Assembly (NCBI GenBank): GCA_003155465.1
Contig: PMCR01000355.1
Span: 1,787 to 7,664, forward strand
From: Myxococcales bacterium
GTDB taxonomy: Bacteria > Myxococcota > Polyangia > Fen-1088
Length of the DNA: 5,878 nucleotides
Direction: 5' to 3'
A model generated the notes under the pieces. That model was given only the letters and a program-made list of their open reading frames with translations. It was not told the origin of the DNA and ran no database searches. Shown here one piece after another: positions 1 through 5,857 of the stretch. Position 1 is the stretch's first letter, and each line of letters begins with the position of its first letter. The position numbers were made by a program, and so were the translations under genes.

Positions 1-1275
1 GATCCCATCGATCTGGTGGTGGTGAACCTGTACCCGTTCCGCGAGACCGTGGCGCGCGGAGCCGCCTTCGACGAGATCATCGAGAACATCGACATCGGCG
101 GCCCGGCCATGGTGCGCTCGGCGGCCAAGAACCACGAGCGGGTGGCCGTGGTGGTTGATCCCAAAGACTACGGCCGCGTGCTGGACGAGATCGAGAGCAA
201 GGGTCAGGTCTCGGCTGGGCTGCGTTTCGAGCTTTGCCGCAAGGCCTTTGCCCACACCGCCGCCTACGACGGCGCTATCGCCAGCCACCTGGGCCGGCTC
301 GCGAACAACGGCAGCGTCACTGCGGACTTCCCGGCCACCATGCACCCATCGCTGCACCTGGAACGCGTACTCCGCTACGGCGAGAACCCTCACCAGAAGG
401 CCGCCTTCTATTCATGGGATGCTCCTTCCGGGATGTCGCTGGCCAAGGCCGAGGTCTTGCAGGGCAAGGAACTTTCCTACAACAACCTGCTCGACCTGGA
501 TGCCGCCATGAAGCTGTGCGCGGAGTTCGAGACACCCGCGGCGTGCATCATCAAACACACCAACCCCTGCGGCATCGCCGTGTCCGACCAGGGCATCAAC
601 CAAGCCTTCCGCCTGGCCAAGGAGACCGATCCTGTCTCTGCCTTTGGCGGCATTGTGGCCTTCAACCGCACCGCCGACGCTGATCTGGCGCGCATGATGG
701 GCGAAGGTTTTCTGGAATGCGTGGTGGCGCCCGACTACACGCCGGAAGCCTTGCAGGTCTTTGCCACCAAGAAGAACCTGCGCCTGCTGCGCGCCAGGCT
801 GGCGCCGGGTGCGGCCGGACAGCTCGACCTGCGCGCCATCTCCGGTGGCGTGTTGGTGCAGTCGAGCGATGTCACCACCTGCGCGGCCTCGGCGGGCAAG
901 GTCGTATCCGCGCGCCTGCCCACCGCGCAGGAGCTGGCTGACCTTGACTTCGGCTGGCGCGTGGCCAAGCACGTGAAGTCCAACGCCATCGTATTCGTGG
1001 GCGGTGGCCGCACCCTGGGCGTGGGCGCGGGTCAGATGTCGCGCGTGGACTCGGTGAAACTGGCCGTGTCAAAGGCGCGCTCCTCCCTTGTCGGCTCGGT
1101 GCTCGCCTCTGACGCTTTCTTTCCCTTCCGCGACGGCGTGGACGAGGCTGCCAAGGCCGGCGTCACCGCCATCATCGAGCCCGGGGGATCGGTGCGCGAC
1201 GCCGAGGTCATCGCCGCAGCCGACGAACACGAGATTGCACTGGTCTTCACCGGCGAGCGCCACTTCCGCCACTAA
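1..1275 (+). CDS. purH: Bifunctional AICAR transformylase / IMP cyclohydrolase PurH (5' end outside window)
   Basis: PurH catalyses the last two steps of de novo IMP synthesis in the cytoplasm: formyl transfer from 10-formyl-THF to AICAR, then ring closure of FAICAR to IMP. The frame is open from base 1, reading [13 protein letters not shown], so the GTG at 16 is internal and not a start; by comparison with about 520-residue homologues roughly the first hundred residues are missing. The fragment holds the rest of the N-terminal MGS-like cyclohydrolase domain ([18 protein letters not shown]) and the whole transformylase domain: [29 protein letters not shown], the catalytic Lys-His pair in KHTNPCG (bases 553-573), [47 protein letters not shown], and the conserved ending HFRH. 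No frameshift or lost key residue is visible. It heads a same-strand purine cluster, but a 310-base gap separates it from purD. Confidence 0.97.
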   Translation, partial: DPIDLVVVNLYPFRETVARGAAFDEIIENIDIGGPAMVRSAAKNHERVAVVVDPKDYGRVLDEIESKGQVSAGLRFELCRKAFAHTAAYDGAIASHLGRLANNGSVTADFPATMHPSLHLERVLRYGENPHQKAAFYSWDAPSGMSLAKAEVLQGKELSYNNLLDLDAAMKLCAEFETPAACIIKHTNPCGIAVSDQGINQAFRLAKETDPVSAFGGIVAFNRTADADLARMMGEGFLECVVAPDYTPEALQVFATKKNLRLLRARLAPGAAGQLDLRAISGGVLVQSSDVTTCAASAGKVVSARLPTAQELADLDFGWRVAKHVKSNAIVFVGGGRTLGVGAGQMSRVDSVKLAVSKARSSLVGSVLASDAFFPFRDGVDEAAKAGVTAIIEPGGSVRDAEVIAAADEHEIALVFTGERHFRH

Positions 1276-1307
1276 ATCGTTTCGACTTCGCAGTTGAAGA
1301 TGTCAGG

Positions 1308-1313
1308 AAGGAG
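1308..1313 (+). promoter_or_regulatory. Shine-Dalgarno AAGGAG in the purH-purD gap
   Basis: AAGGAG lies 7 bases before TTG 1321, the start proposed for the 91-codon frame. It is the only strong Shine-Dalgarno match in the gap and is too far (over 270 bases) to serve purD directly. It is functional only if the frame is translated. Confidence 0.35.
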
Positions 1314-1318
1314 CCGGC

Positions 1319-1343
1319 AGTTGACAATCTACAGTCGACAGTC
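1319..1343 (+). repeat. Imperfect tandem repeat AGTTGACAATC / AGTCGACAGTC
   Basis: Two 11-base units at 1319-1329 and 1333-1343 match at 9 of 11 positions with a 14-base period. A weaker relative, AGTTGAAGATGTC, sits at 1292-1304. The second unit contains the palindrome GTCGAC. Such units in an intergenic gap could be decayed repeats or an operator-like site; nothing in the sequence decides between these. Confidence 0.4.
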
Positions 1344-1596
1344 AAAGGGATTCCGGCCCAAGCAGGCGTCGAATGACAGCGCACCGGTCGTGCGCTCCTG
1401 GATGGCGCCAGCACCTTCACCGCCTGTGATCAGGAAGCCCGCGTTCATGCTGGGCGGCCGCTTCGCAGTCATCCGCGAGCCGCACTTCATGCTTGGCGTG
1501 ACACCGGAAGGGACCGCCGAGGCGGTGTCTCGGCCCGCGGGCAAGCACGCCCTGGCCGCGGTCAACCTCGCCGACGAATCTCCACATGAAACATAG
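1321..1596 (+). CDS. Possible small protein between purH and purD (91 aa, unrecognised)
   Basis: I do not recognise this product and it may not be a gene. A TTG at 1321 is preceded by AAGGAG (1308-1313) with a 7-base spacer, a better ribosome-binding site than any other in the gap; an earlier in-frame TTG (1294) and ATG (1300) lack one. The frame stays open for 91 codons and stops with TAG at 1594-1596, 11 bases inside purD. By hand count about 70% of third positions are G/C in the first 40 codons and about 78% in the rest, compatible with coding. The product is basic, with two related segments, RKPAFMLGG and REPHFMLGV, 14 residues apart. It has no signal peptide or membrane segment. Because purD lacks its own Shine-Dalgarno, translation of this frame could serve mainly to deliver ribosomes to purD. 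The opposite strand is also open here, which lowers confidence. Confidence 0.3.
   Translation: MTIYSRQSKGFRPKQASNDSAPVVRSWMAPAPSPPVIRKPAFMLGGRFAVIREPHFMLGVTPEGTAEAVSRPAGKHALAAVNLADESPHET
1429..1499 (+). repeat. Imperfect direct repeat, two 29-base copies 42 bases apart
   Basis: Copy 1 (1429-1457) and copy 2 (1471-1499) agree at 20 of 29 positions, including an identical TTCATGCT core at 1444-1451 and 1486-1493. The 42-base offset is a multiple of three, so in the frame of the possible small protein the copies read as RKPAFMLGG and REPHFMLGV. Phase-keeping fits an internal duplication in a coding sequence, though two copies are too few to be sure. Confidence 0.5.
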
Positions 1597-2905
1597 GATT
1601 CTGCTGGTTGGCTCAGGCGGGCGCGAGCACGCCCTGGCCTGGAAATTGCTGCAAAGCCCGCTGTGCGATCACCTGGTGGCCGCACCCGGCAACCCCGGCA
1701 TCGAAGCCCTGGGCCGCGGCAAGGGGCCCGACGCCGGCAGGGTCACCCTGGCGCCGGTGGGGGCCGAGGCCGTCGCTGATTTGCTGGGGTTGGCCGACCA
1801 CGAGCAAATTGATTTCGTAGTCTGCGGCCCGGAGGCGGCCCTGGCCAAGGGCCTGGGAGATGCCTTTGCCAAGCAGGGTATCGCCTTCTTCGGCCCGTCG
1901 CAGGCCGCAGCCGAGATCGAGGGATCGAAGAGCTTCGCCAAGGATCTGATGAAGCGTGCCGGCGTGCCCACCGCCTCATATGGCAGCTTTGACGACTTGC
2001 CCGCGGCCGAGGCCTTCATCGACGCGCAACCCGGCGATGTCGTGGTCAAGGCTGACGGGCTGTGTGCCGGCAAGGGCGTGGTGGTCGCGTCTTCCCACGA
2101 CGAGGCCAAGGCCGCGGCCCGCGCCATGCTGCGCGACCGCAGCTTTGGCGAGGCCGGCGCCCACGTGGTGATTGAAGAACGCCTTGTTGGCCGCGAGTGT
2201 TCCATGATGGCCCTGTGCGACGGCGAGCGCTTTGTGCTGCTGGCCACGGCCGAGGACCACAAGGCAGTGTGGGACGGCGATCGCGGGCCCAACACCGGCG
2301 GCATGGGCGCCTATTCGCCCTCCCCGCTGGTCGACGCGGCTCTCACTGAGCGCATTGCCCAAACCATCTTCGCGCCCACTGTGGCTGCCATGGCGGCGAT
2401 GGGCCGGCCGTTTCGTGGACTGCTCTACGGCGGCCTGATGCTGACCCCTCAACGTGGGCCCATGGTCATCGAATGGAACTGTCGCTTCGGCGATCCCGAG
2501 ACGCAGGCGGTGCTGCCGCGCATGGAAGACGACCTTCTGCCCTGGCTGCTCGCTGCGGCCCAAGGCAAACTGCCGGCCGGTTCGCCGACGTGGTCACCCG
2601 GCATCGCCGTGTGCGTGGTGCTGGCAGCCCAGGGCTATCCTGGCAAGGCACGCAGCGGCAACCCAATCAACGGTTTGGCAGAAGATGGCCAGCTTGCGGG
2701 TGAGGGCAAAGATCTGGTGGTGTTTCACGCCGGCACCAGGCGCGACGGGCAGCGTCTGCTGACCAGTGGCGGCCGCGTGCTGGGCGTCACCGCGCGGGGC
2801 TCCGACCTGGACAAAGCGCGCGCCCGTGCCTACAACGGCATTGCCCGGATACAGTGGACAGGCATGCACTTTCGCAAAGACATCGGCCTGCGAGGACGAA
2901 CATGA
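1586..2905 (+). CDS. purD: Phosphoribosylamine-glycine ligase (GAR synthetase) PurD
   Basis: PurD joins 5-phosphoribosylamine to glycine with ATP, giving GAR, the second step of de novo purine synthesis, in the cytoplasm. The 439-residue product is near the family's usual 420-430 and complete. It shows the N-terminal nucleotide-fold motif ILLVGSGGREHALAWK (5-20), APGNPGIE (33-40), GPEAALAKG (81-89), the ATP-grasp segments EGSKSFAKDLM (112-122), KADGLCAGKG (155-164) and GPNTGGMGAYSP (234-245), the metal-site strand IEWNCRFGDPETQ (295-307), and the C-terminal HAGT (381-384) and KDIGLR (431-436). Small departures are EDHKA where QDHKR is common, and Cys160 and Cys299 in conserved stretches. ATG 1586 is chosen because [16 protein letters not shown] matches the family N terminus, yet no Shine-Dalgarno precedes it; translation may depend on the 91-codon frame ending 11 bases inside. 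The stop overlaps purE in ATGA. Confidence 0.97.
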   Translation: MKHRILLVGSGGREHALAWKLLQSPLCDHLVAAPGNPGIEALGRGKGPDAGRVTLAPVGAEAVADLLGLADHEQIDFVVCGPEAALAKGLGDAFAKQGIAFFGPSQAAAEIEGSKSFAKDLMKRAGVPTASYGSFDDLPAAEAFIDAQPGDVVVKADGLCAGKGVVVASSHDEAKAAARAMLRDRSFGEAGAHVVIEERLVGRECSMMALCDGERFVLLATAEDHKAVWDGDRGPNTGGMGAYSPSPLVDAALTERIAQTIFAPTVAAMAAMGRPFRGLLYGGLMLTPQRGPMVIEWNCRFGDPETQAVLPRMEDDLLPWLLAAAQGKLPAGSPTWSPGIAVCVVLAAQGYPGKARSGNPINGLAEDGQLAGEGKDLVVFHAGTRRDGQRLLTSGGRVLGVTARGSDLDKARARAYNGIARIQWTGMHFRKDIGLRGRT

Positions 2906-3405
2906 CTGGGAAACTAGGAAGCGACGTAGCGGTCTTGATGGGGTCGAAGTCCGACCTCGACATCATGAAGCCTGCCGCGCAGGTCTGCCGAAAGCTGGGT
3001 CTCACCGTGGACGTGCGCGTCCTGTCTGCCCATCGCGCGCCTGAACAGACGGCAGCCTATGTGCGCGACGCGGCCAAGGCAGGCACCAAGGTCTTCATCT
3101 GCGGCGCGGGCGGGGCGGCCCACTTGGCCGGCGCGGTGGCTGCCCACACCACCCACCCGGTGATTGGCGTGCCCATTGCGTCGGGCAGCCTGCAGGGCAT
3201 GGACGCGCTTCTGTCGACTGCCATGATGCCCCCAGGAATCCCAGTGGCGACTGTAGCCATTGGCGGCGCTGAGAATGCCGGGCTGCTGGCCGCGCAGATC
3301 GTTGCGCTCGGCGATCCCGTACTGGCCGAGGCCGTGGCTGCCGAACGCGAAGCGCGCCTGCAGAGGGTGCTGGAGGCCGACGCCGAAGTGCGCGACAAGT
3401 GGTAG
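2902..3405 (+). CDS. purE: N5-carboxyaminoimidazole ribonucleotide mutase PurE (class I)
   Basis: Class I PurE converts N5-CAIR to CAIR in the middle of the purine pathway, using the product of the ATP-dependent enzyme PurK; family members are usually cytoplasmic homo-octamers. The 167-residue product has normal length. Signature motifs are GSKSD (14-18, phosphate-binding loop), SAHRAP (42-47) containing catalytic His44, [14 protein letters not shown] (67-80), PVIGVPI (86-92), and [20 protein letters not shown] (101-120). SAHRAP marks class I; the direct AIR carboxylases of class II normally have SAHKGP. The segment after VATVAI appears about two residues shorter than in E. coli. ATG 2902 is chosen over the upstream in-frame ATG at 2854 because it gives the family N terminus, has AGGA at 2893-2896 with a 5-base spacer, and forms the ATGA overlap with the purD stop. 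No purK follows within the window. Confidence 0.96.
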   Translation: MTGKLGSDVAVLMGSKSDLDIMKPAAQVCRKLGLTVDVRVLSAHRAPEQTAAYVRDAAKAGTKVFICGAGGAAHLAGAVAAHTTHPVIGVPIASGSLQGMDALLSTAMMPPGIPVATVAIGGAENAGLLAAQIVALGDPVLAEAVAAEREARLQRVLEADAEVRDKW

Positions 3406-3977
3406 ACGTCGCCGCCGCAGCCGCGGCCCTTGCCCGCGGCCAAGTCGTCGCCTTTCCAACCGAGACCTTCTACGGCCTGGCTGTCGATGCCCTTGATGAG
3501 GCAGCGCTGGCCAAGCTGCGCGCCTTGAAGGGGCGGGAAGCAGAAAAGGCCTTCTCACTCCTGATTTCGGGCCGCGAGATGTTGGCCTCCCTGTGTCTCG
3601 ATATTTCGCCGACAGCCGAGCGTCTCATGGCGCAGCACTGGCCCGGACCGCTGACCCTCGCGTTGCCGGCGCGACCGGGCTTGCCCTCGTCGATCGTGGC
3701 CGATGGGTGCGTGGCAGTTCGCATGTCGCCACATTCACTCGCGCAAGCGTTGGTCGTAGCCGCTGGTCGTTCCATCACCGCCACCAGCGCCAATCCCGCA
3801 GGCGCAGCGCCACCCCGCACAGTCAGCGAGGTCGCAGCGTATTTCGCCCCGCCGACCTGCCTGATCCTCGACGGCGGCACCACCCCCGGCGATCAGCCCA
3901 GCACCCTCGCGCGCGTGCGCGGCGAGCGCGTGGAGATCTTGCGCCAGGGGGCGGTGGTTTTGGCAGATGTTCTTTGA
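3399..3977 (+). CDS. tsaC: YrdC/Sua5-family L-threonylcarbamoyladenylate synthase (TsaC-type)
   Basis: The YrdC domain makes threonylcarbamoyl-AMP from threonine, bicarbonate and ATP; TsaB, TsaD and TsaE (elsewhere in the genome) transfer the group to A37 of ANN-decoding tRNAs to form t6A. At 192 residues it is the short TsaC form without the C-terminal Sua5 domain. Motifs are PTETFYGL (20-27), KGRE (44-47, in the position of the family's KxR element), HWPGPLT (80-86), SITATSAN (125-132) and QPSTLARV (166-173). KGRE lacks the proline often found after the Arg, and VRMS (107-110) replaces the common VRxP, so the protein is somewhat divergent. The start is GTG 3399, overlapping the purE stop by 7 bases; no clear Shine-Dalgarno is seen, so coupling to purE is likely. 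YrdC, YciO and YwlC subfamilies are hard to separate by eye; the family call is firm, the TsaC activity less so. Confidence 0.88.
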   Translation: MVDVAAAAAALARGQVVAFPTETFYGLAVDALDEAALAKLRALKGREAEKAFSLLISGREMLASLCLDISPTAERLMAQHWPGPLTLALPARPGLPSSIVADGCVAVRMSPHSLAQALVVAAGRSITATSANPAGAAPPRTVSEVAAYFAPPTCLILDGGTTPGDQPSTLARVRGERVEILRQGAVVLADVL

Positions 3978-4137
3978 ACTCCGCGAGAATCCGTCGGGCT
4001 CGGGAAGTCTGGACAAACGCTCAAGACCCTCCATCGTCTTGCTCGCGCTCCGGTCTTGCACCGGCTCCTGGAAGCCCACCGGCGGAGGCCGGCAATACGA
4101 CGGGGGCTTCATGCAAAGCGAGTCTGCCCCCCCGTGA
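3967..4137 (+). CDS. Possible small ORF overlapping the tsaC 3' end (56 aa)
   Basis: ATG 3967 opens a 56-codon frame that overlaps the tsaC stop by 11 bases and ends in TGA at 4135-4137. The product begins [14 protein letters not shown], has a short apolar stretch SIVLLALRSCTGSW (about residues 23-36), then a Gly-rich part TGGGRQYDGGF. By hand count about 77% of third positions are G/C, which fits coding in this genome but can arise by chance. No strong Shine-Dalgarno precedes it (only GGTGG about 10 bases upstream), so it would need coupling to tsaC. I do not recognise any family. The apolar stretch is too short and too late for a standard signal peptide. It could equally be non-coding operon trailer. 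Confidence 0.2.
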   Translation: MFFELRENPSGSGSLDKRSRPSIVLLALRSCTGSWKPTGGGRQYDGGFMQSESAPP

Positions 4138-4238
4138 TAATGCCGTGTCTTGCCACCCCTTGCAGCCCCGGGGGCATCAGAAAATGCTCCCAGTGTCGTT
4201 TAGGGCGCAAACCAAAACGTTGGCATCGAGCGGGAGCT
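3978..4238. other. Region between tsaC and the convergent minus-strand gene
   Basis: Apart from the possible small ORF in its first part, this stretch holds G/C-rich inverted repeats: GGGGGC (4102-4107) with GCCCCC (4126-4131), and the hairpin at 4170-4191. No tRNA, promoter match or repeat array was seen. Genes on both sides point into it, so transcription termination is expected here. Confidence 0.5.
4170..4191. terminator. Hairpin in a convergent intergenic region, possible terminator
   Basis: GGGGGCAT (4170-4177) can pair with ATGCTCCC (4184-4191) as an 8-base stem with one G-U wobble on the + strand and a 6-base loop CAGAAA. The + strand continues AGTGTCGTTT, a poor and displaced T tract; the - strand has no T tract at all. 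Position between converging genes favours a terminator, but the sequence is not a classical intrinsic one. Confidence 0.3.
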
Positions 4239-4499
4239 TCACAGCCCTTTCGGGGGCTCCTTGGCCCCACCCATGCGCCGTCCTTCTCGCAGCAGTTCCA
4301 GCAACTCCTCAGTACTCTCGCCTTCCCAAGGGCCAAACGAGGCCAGATAATCCCCCAGCGGAATTTCCGGTGCCGGGGTTCGAACGGCGCGAAGTTCGAC
4401 ATCCATGTCCTCCACGTGAACGCGCACCGGGTGCATGGGGTCGCGCCGGAGCGCGGCCAGGGCATCCTCGAAAGGAGACTTCGCAGCAGGCTGGGACAT
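4239..4499 (-). CDS. Small antitoxin-like protein, unassigned (86 aa)
   Basis: No family can be named with certainty. ATG is the complement of 4497-4499 and TGA the complement of 4239-4241. The 86-residue product is soluble, with no signal or membrane segment. An N-terminal helix-like stretch SPFEDALAALRRD (8-20) is followed by alternating residues VRVHVEDMDVELRAV (25-39) that suggest a beta hairpin, a Pro-rich turn, then FGPWEGESTEELLELLREGR (55-74), an acidic amphipathic helix after a Trp-Glu-Gly turn. Tails of the form GxWxGxxxEExxxxIRExR are common in the toxin-binding ends of VapB- and Phd-like antitoxins, which is the reason for the tentative call. No toxin gene (PIN, RelE, Doc) lies on either side. 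It converges with the purine operon and diverges from the DUF1707 gene. Its Shine-Dalgarno is weak (GGTGG about 12 bases upstream). Overlapping plus-strand frames have no recognisable motifs. Confidence 0.6.
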   Translation of the reverse strand: MSQPAAKSPFEDALAALRRDPMHPVRVHVEDMDVELRAVRTPAPEIPLGDYLASFGPWEGESTEELLELLREGRRMGGAKEPPKGL

Positions 4500-4620
4500 G
4501 ACCGAAGTGTACCACCGCTCTTGCTGGGAGGGCGATTTCAGGGAAACGGCTCGTGGCTAGCCGAGTAGGCTGCCCCGGGCTCTGGCGTATCCACTCATCG
4601 CGGCCACCCACAATGAGCGC

Positions 4621-4626
4621 TATGAT
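4621..4626 (+). promoter_or_regulatory. Possible -10 element TATGAT before the DUF1707 gene
   Basis: TATGAT differs from TATAAT at one base and ends 12 bases before ATG 4639. Transcription starting about 7 bases downstream would leave only 5-6 untranslated bases, a near-leaderless mRNA, which would fit the absence of a Shine-Dalgarno. No -35 match lies 16-18 bases upstream (TCGCGG at 4598-4603 for a 17-base spacer), so support is weak. Confidence 0.25.
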
Positions 4627-4638
4627 GGCCCAACTCCC

Positions 4639-5307
4639 ATGGACGATCGCCCTCGCACTCCTCGTTCTCACCCTGGCCTCATCGCGGAACGCGAGAAGGT
4701 CGTCGCCCGTTTGTCCGACGCCTTCGCTCACGATCGTTTGAACATGGACGAATTCGAACGGCGCCTGACCCTGGCGCATGAGCGAGATACGCTCGCGTCC
4801 ATTAATCAACTCGTGGACGATCTGGCGGAGACAGATGGGGAAGTTCGCGCGCAGACCCTGGCCCACGCCAGCAACTCCCCGGAGCACCACGAAATCACGG
4901 CCATCTTCGGTGGCAGCCAGTTCTCTGGACCGCGGCCCCTGCCCCGCCGACTTAAGATCAGGGCGCTATTTGGAGGCGTGCTGGTGGATCTGCGCGATGC
5001 CCTTTTCCCCGACGGCGTCGTTGAAGTGGAGATCATGGCCATGTTTGGCGGCGTGAAGATCATCGTGCCCCCGACCTTGGCGGTCGAGTGCCACGGCGTG
5101 GCTCTTATGGGCGGCTTCCAAGGCCTCAACCGCGTGCCGGCCAACACCGATCCATCGTCGCCCCTGTTGAGGGTGCGAGGACGCGTCCTGTTCGCTGGCG
5201 TGCAGATCGAGACGCGCCTACCCGGCGAAAAGCTGCGCTGGCACCGTCACCGCGAAGAACGCCGCGCCCTTCGCGGGAGAAACGACGGGCCTCGCGGAGA
5301 GAAATGA
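4639..5307 (+). CDS. DUF1707 and LiaF-like C-terminal domain protein (222 aa)
   Basis: The N-terminal part (about 12-64) fits DUF1707: GLIAEREKVVARLSDAF, HDRLNMDEFERRL, AHERDTLASINQLVDDL, a helical module common in actinobacterial and deltaproteobacterial proteins. After a polar linker (65-85), residues about 86-192 resemble the LiaF-like/DUF2154 C-terminal domain, with regularly spaced strand-turn units: AIFGG (88-92), ALFGGVLVDLRDA (109-121), AMFGGVKIIVPP (134-145), ALMGGFQ (155-161), VLFAGVQIE (183-191). In Firmicutes LiaF is a membrane inhibitor of the LiaRS envelope-stress system; this protein has no membrane segment or signal peptide, so it should be cytoplasmic and its role is unknown. 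The tail (199-222) is strongly basic. ATG 4639 is chosen because an in-frame TAG at 4558 leaves no other ATG, GTG or TTG between; no Shine-Dalgarno is visible. No histidine kinase or response regulator is nearby. Confidence 0.85.
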   Translation: MDDRPRTPRSHPGLIAEREKVVARLSDAFAHDRLNMDEFERRLTLAHERDTLASINQLVDDLAETDGEVRAQTLAHASNSPEHHEITAIFGGSQFSGPRPLPRRLKIRALFGGVLVDLRDALFPDGVVEVEIMAMFGGVKIIVPPTLAVECHGVALMGGFQGLNRVPANTDPSSPLLRVRGRVLFAGVQIETRLPGEKLRWHRHREERRALRGRNDGPRGEK

Positions 5308-5410
5308 GGCAACGTGGAAGCCGTATGATGAGGGATACAGCATCGTGAGCTTCTAGGATTTCCATTTCTTGACACGTAGGCTGTGCCAAGCTGAAGGAAG
5401 ACACCCTGAA

Positions 5411-5416
5411 AGGAGG
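5411..5416 (+). promoter_or_regulatory. Shine-Dalgarno AGGAGG fixing the lipoprotein start
   Basis: AGGAGG, within a longer AAAGGAGGAG stretch, stands 6 bases before ATG 5423. It is the strongest ribosome-binding site in the window and decides that start over the upstream in-frame TTG at 5369, which would translate through the site itself. Confidence 0.85.
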
Positions 5417-5422
5417 AGTAGG

Positions 5423-5857
5423 ATGCTGAGGCACCATCGTCTTCTTGGGACAGTGCACTGGCGCACACTCGGAATGTTGGCGGTGCTTGCTCCTTCCTTT
5501 TTGTCTTCTTCCTGTTCCAACGGGCTTCCGCCGAACTGTACGGATCCAGGGACATTGAAGGAGAAGTACTTCGGCTTTGATAAGGGGAGCACGGTACAAG
5601 GAGCAGAACGGTGTTTTGGTCCTTCCGCCAATTGCTCTGACCTTTGCGAATTCCTATCCGCATCTGAAGGCACTGGCGGTACCATGGCATGGGCTGAGGT
5701 CTGCGAGCGAGTGCCGAGCCCGGATGGATGGGCGGATGCCGGCTATCAGGGGTGGGAAGACGCTGGTTATGTAACGCGAATCTCGGGGGACGCGAGCGTT
5801 GATCCAGAGAGGATCCTGCACGTCGTCTTCAGGATCACTCCGTTCTGCGGAGTCTAG
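5423..5857 (+). CDS. Small cysteine-rich putative lipoprotein (144 aa)
   Basis: The function is not recognised. The N terminus looks like an export signal: basic residues R3, R6 and R14, an apolar core LGMLAVLAPSFL (16-27), then SSSC with Cys31. The lipobox is imperfect, because Leu sits at -4 and Ser at -3, so lipidation at Cys31 is likely but unproven; cleavage by signal peptidase I is the alternative. The mature part is about 114 residues with six further cysteines (39, 64, 71, 75, 94, 142), enough for three disulfides and consistent with an extracytoplasmic site. A short repeat GWADAGY (102-108) and GWEDAGY (110-116) lies in the second half. By hand count about 60% of third positions are G/C, lower than in the smaller ORFs counted upstream (70-78%), which hints at a different origin or relaxed codon selection. 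The start is fixed by AGGAGG. It is 115 bases from the DUF1707 gene and may have its own promoter. Confidence 0.75.
   Translation: MLRHHRLLGTVHWRTLGMLAVLAPSFLSSSCSNGLPPNCTDPGTLKEKYFGFDKGSTVQGAERCFGPSANCSDLCEFLSASEGTGGTMAWAEVCERVPSPDGWADAGYQGWEDAGYVTRISGDASVDPERILHVVFRITPFCGV

Noticed and set aside
412..972. 186-codon minus-strand frame opposite purH
   Set aside because: It is wholly antisense to conserved PurH motifs and has no recognisable domain; high-GC codon bias routinely opens such shadow frames.
1321..1349. TTGACA at 1321 as a -35 box for purD
   Set aside because: At a 17-base spacer the next hexamer is AAAGGG, unlike TATAAT; the match is better explained by the local AGTTGACA repeats.
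1533..1542. Palindrome GCCCGCGGGC before purD
   Set aside because: A 10-base G/C palindrome is unremarkable in such GC-rich DNA and has no loop or T tract.
1329..1685. 118-codon minus-strand frame across the purH-purD gap
   Set aside because: It overlaps the purD start region antisense, shows no motif and no convincing ribosome-binding site. It does show that both strands are open here, which is why the plus-strand small ORF gets low confidence.
3735..4112. 125-codon minus-strand frame
   Set aside because: Most of it is antisense to tsaC; no motif and no Shine-Dalgarno at its start.
3593..4501. 302-codon plus-strand frame
   Set aside because: It starts inside tsaC in another frame, runs antisense to the minus-strand 86-residue gene, and its translation is low-complexity Arg/Ser/Pro without a domain.
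4056..4568. 170-codon plus-strand frame
   Set aside because: It is antisense to the 86-residue minus-strand gene and has no domain or start signal. Between the two, the minus-strand product looks more protein-like.
4309..4890. 193-codon minus-strand frame
   Set aside because: It is antisense to the DUF1707 domain and overlaps the 86-residue gene in another frame; no recognisable features.
5369..5397. TTGACA at 5369 as a promoter for the lipoprotein gene
   Set aside because: The hexamer is a perfect -35 but the sequence 16-18 bases downstream (CTGAAG, TGAAGG, GAAGGA) has no resemblance to a -10 element.
5369..5422. TTG 5369 as the lipoprotein start
   Set aside because: It would add 18 residues before the signal peptide and read through the AGGAGG site; ATG 5423 with that site is clearly better.
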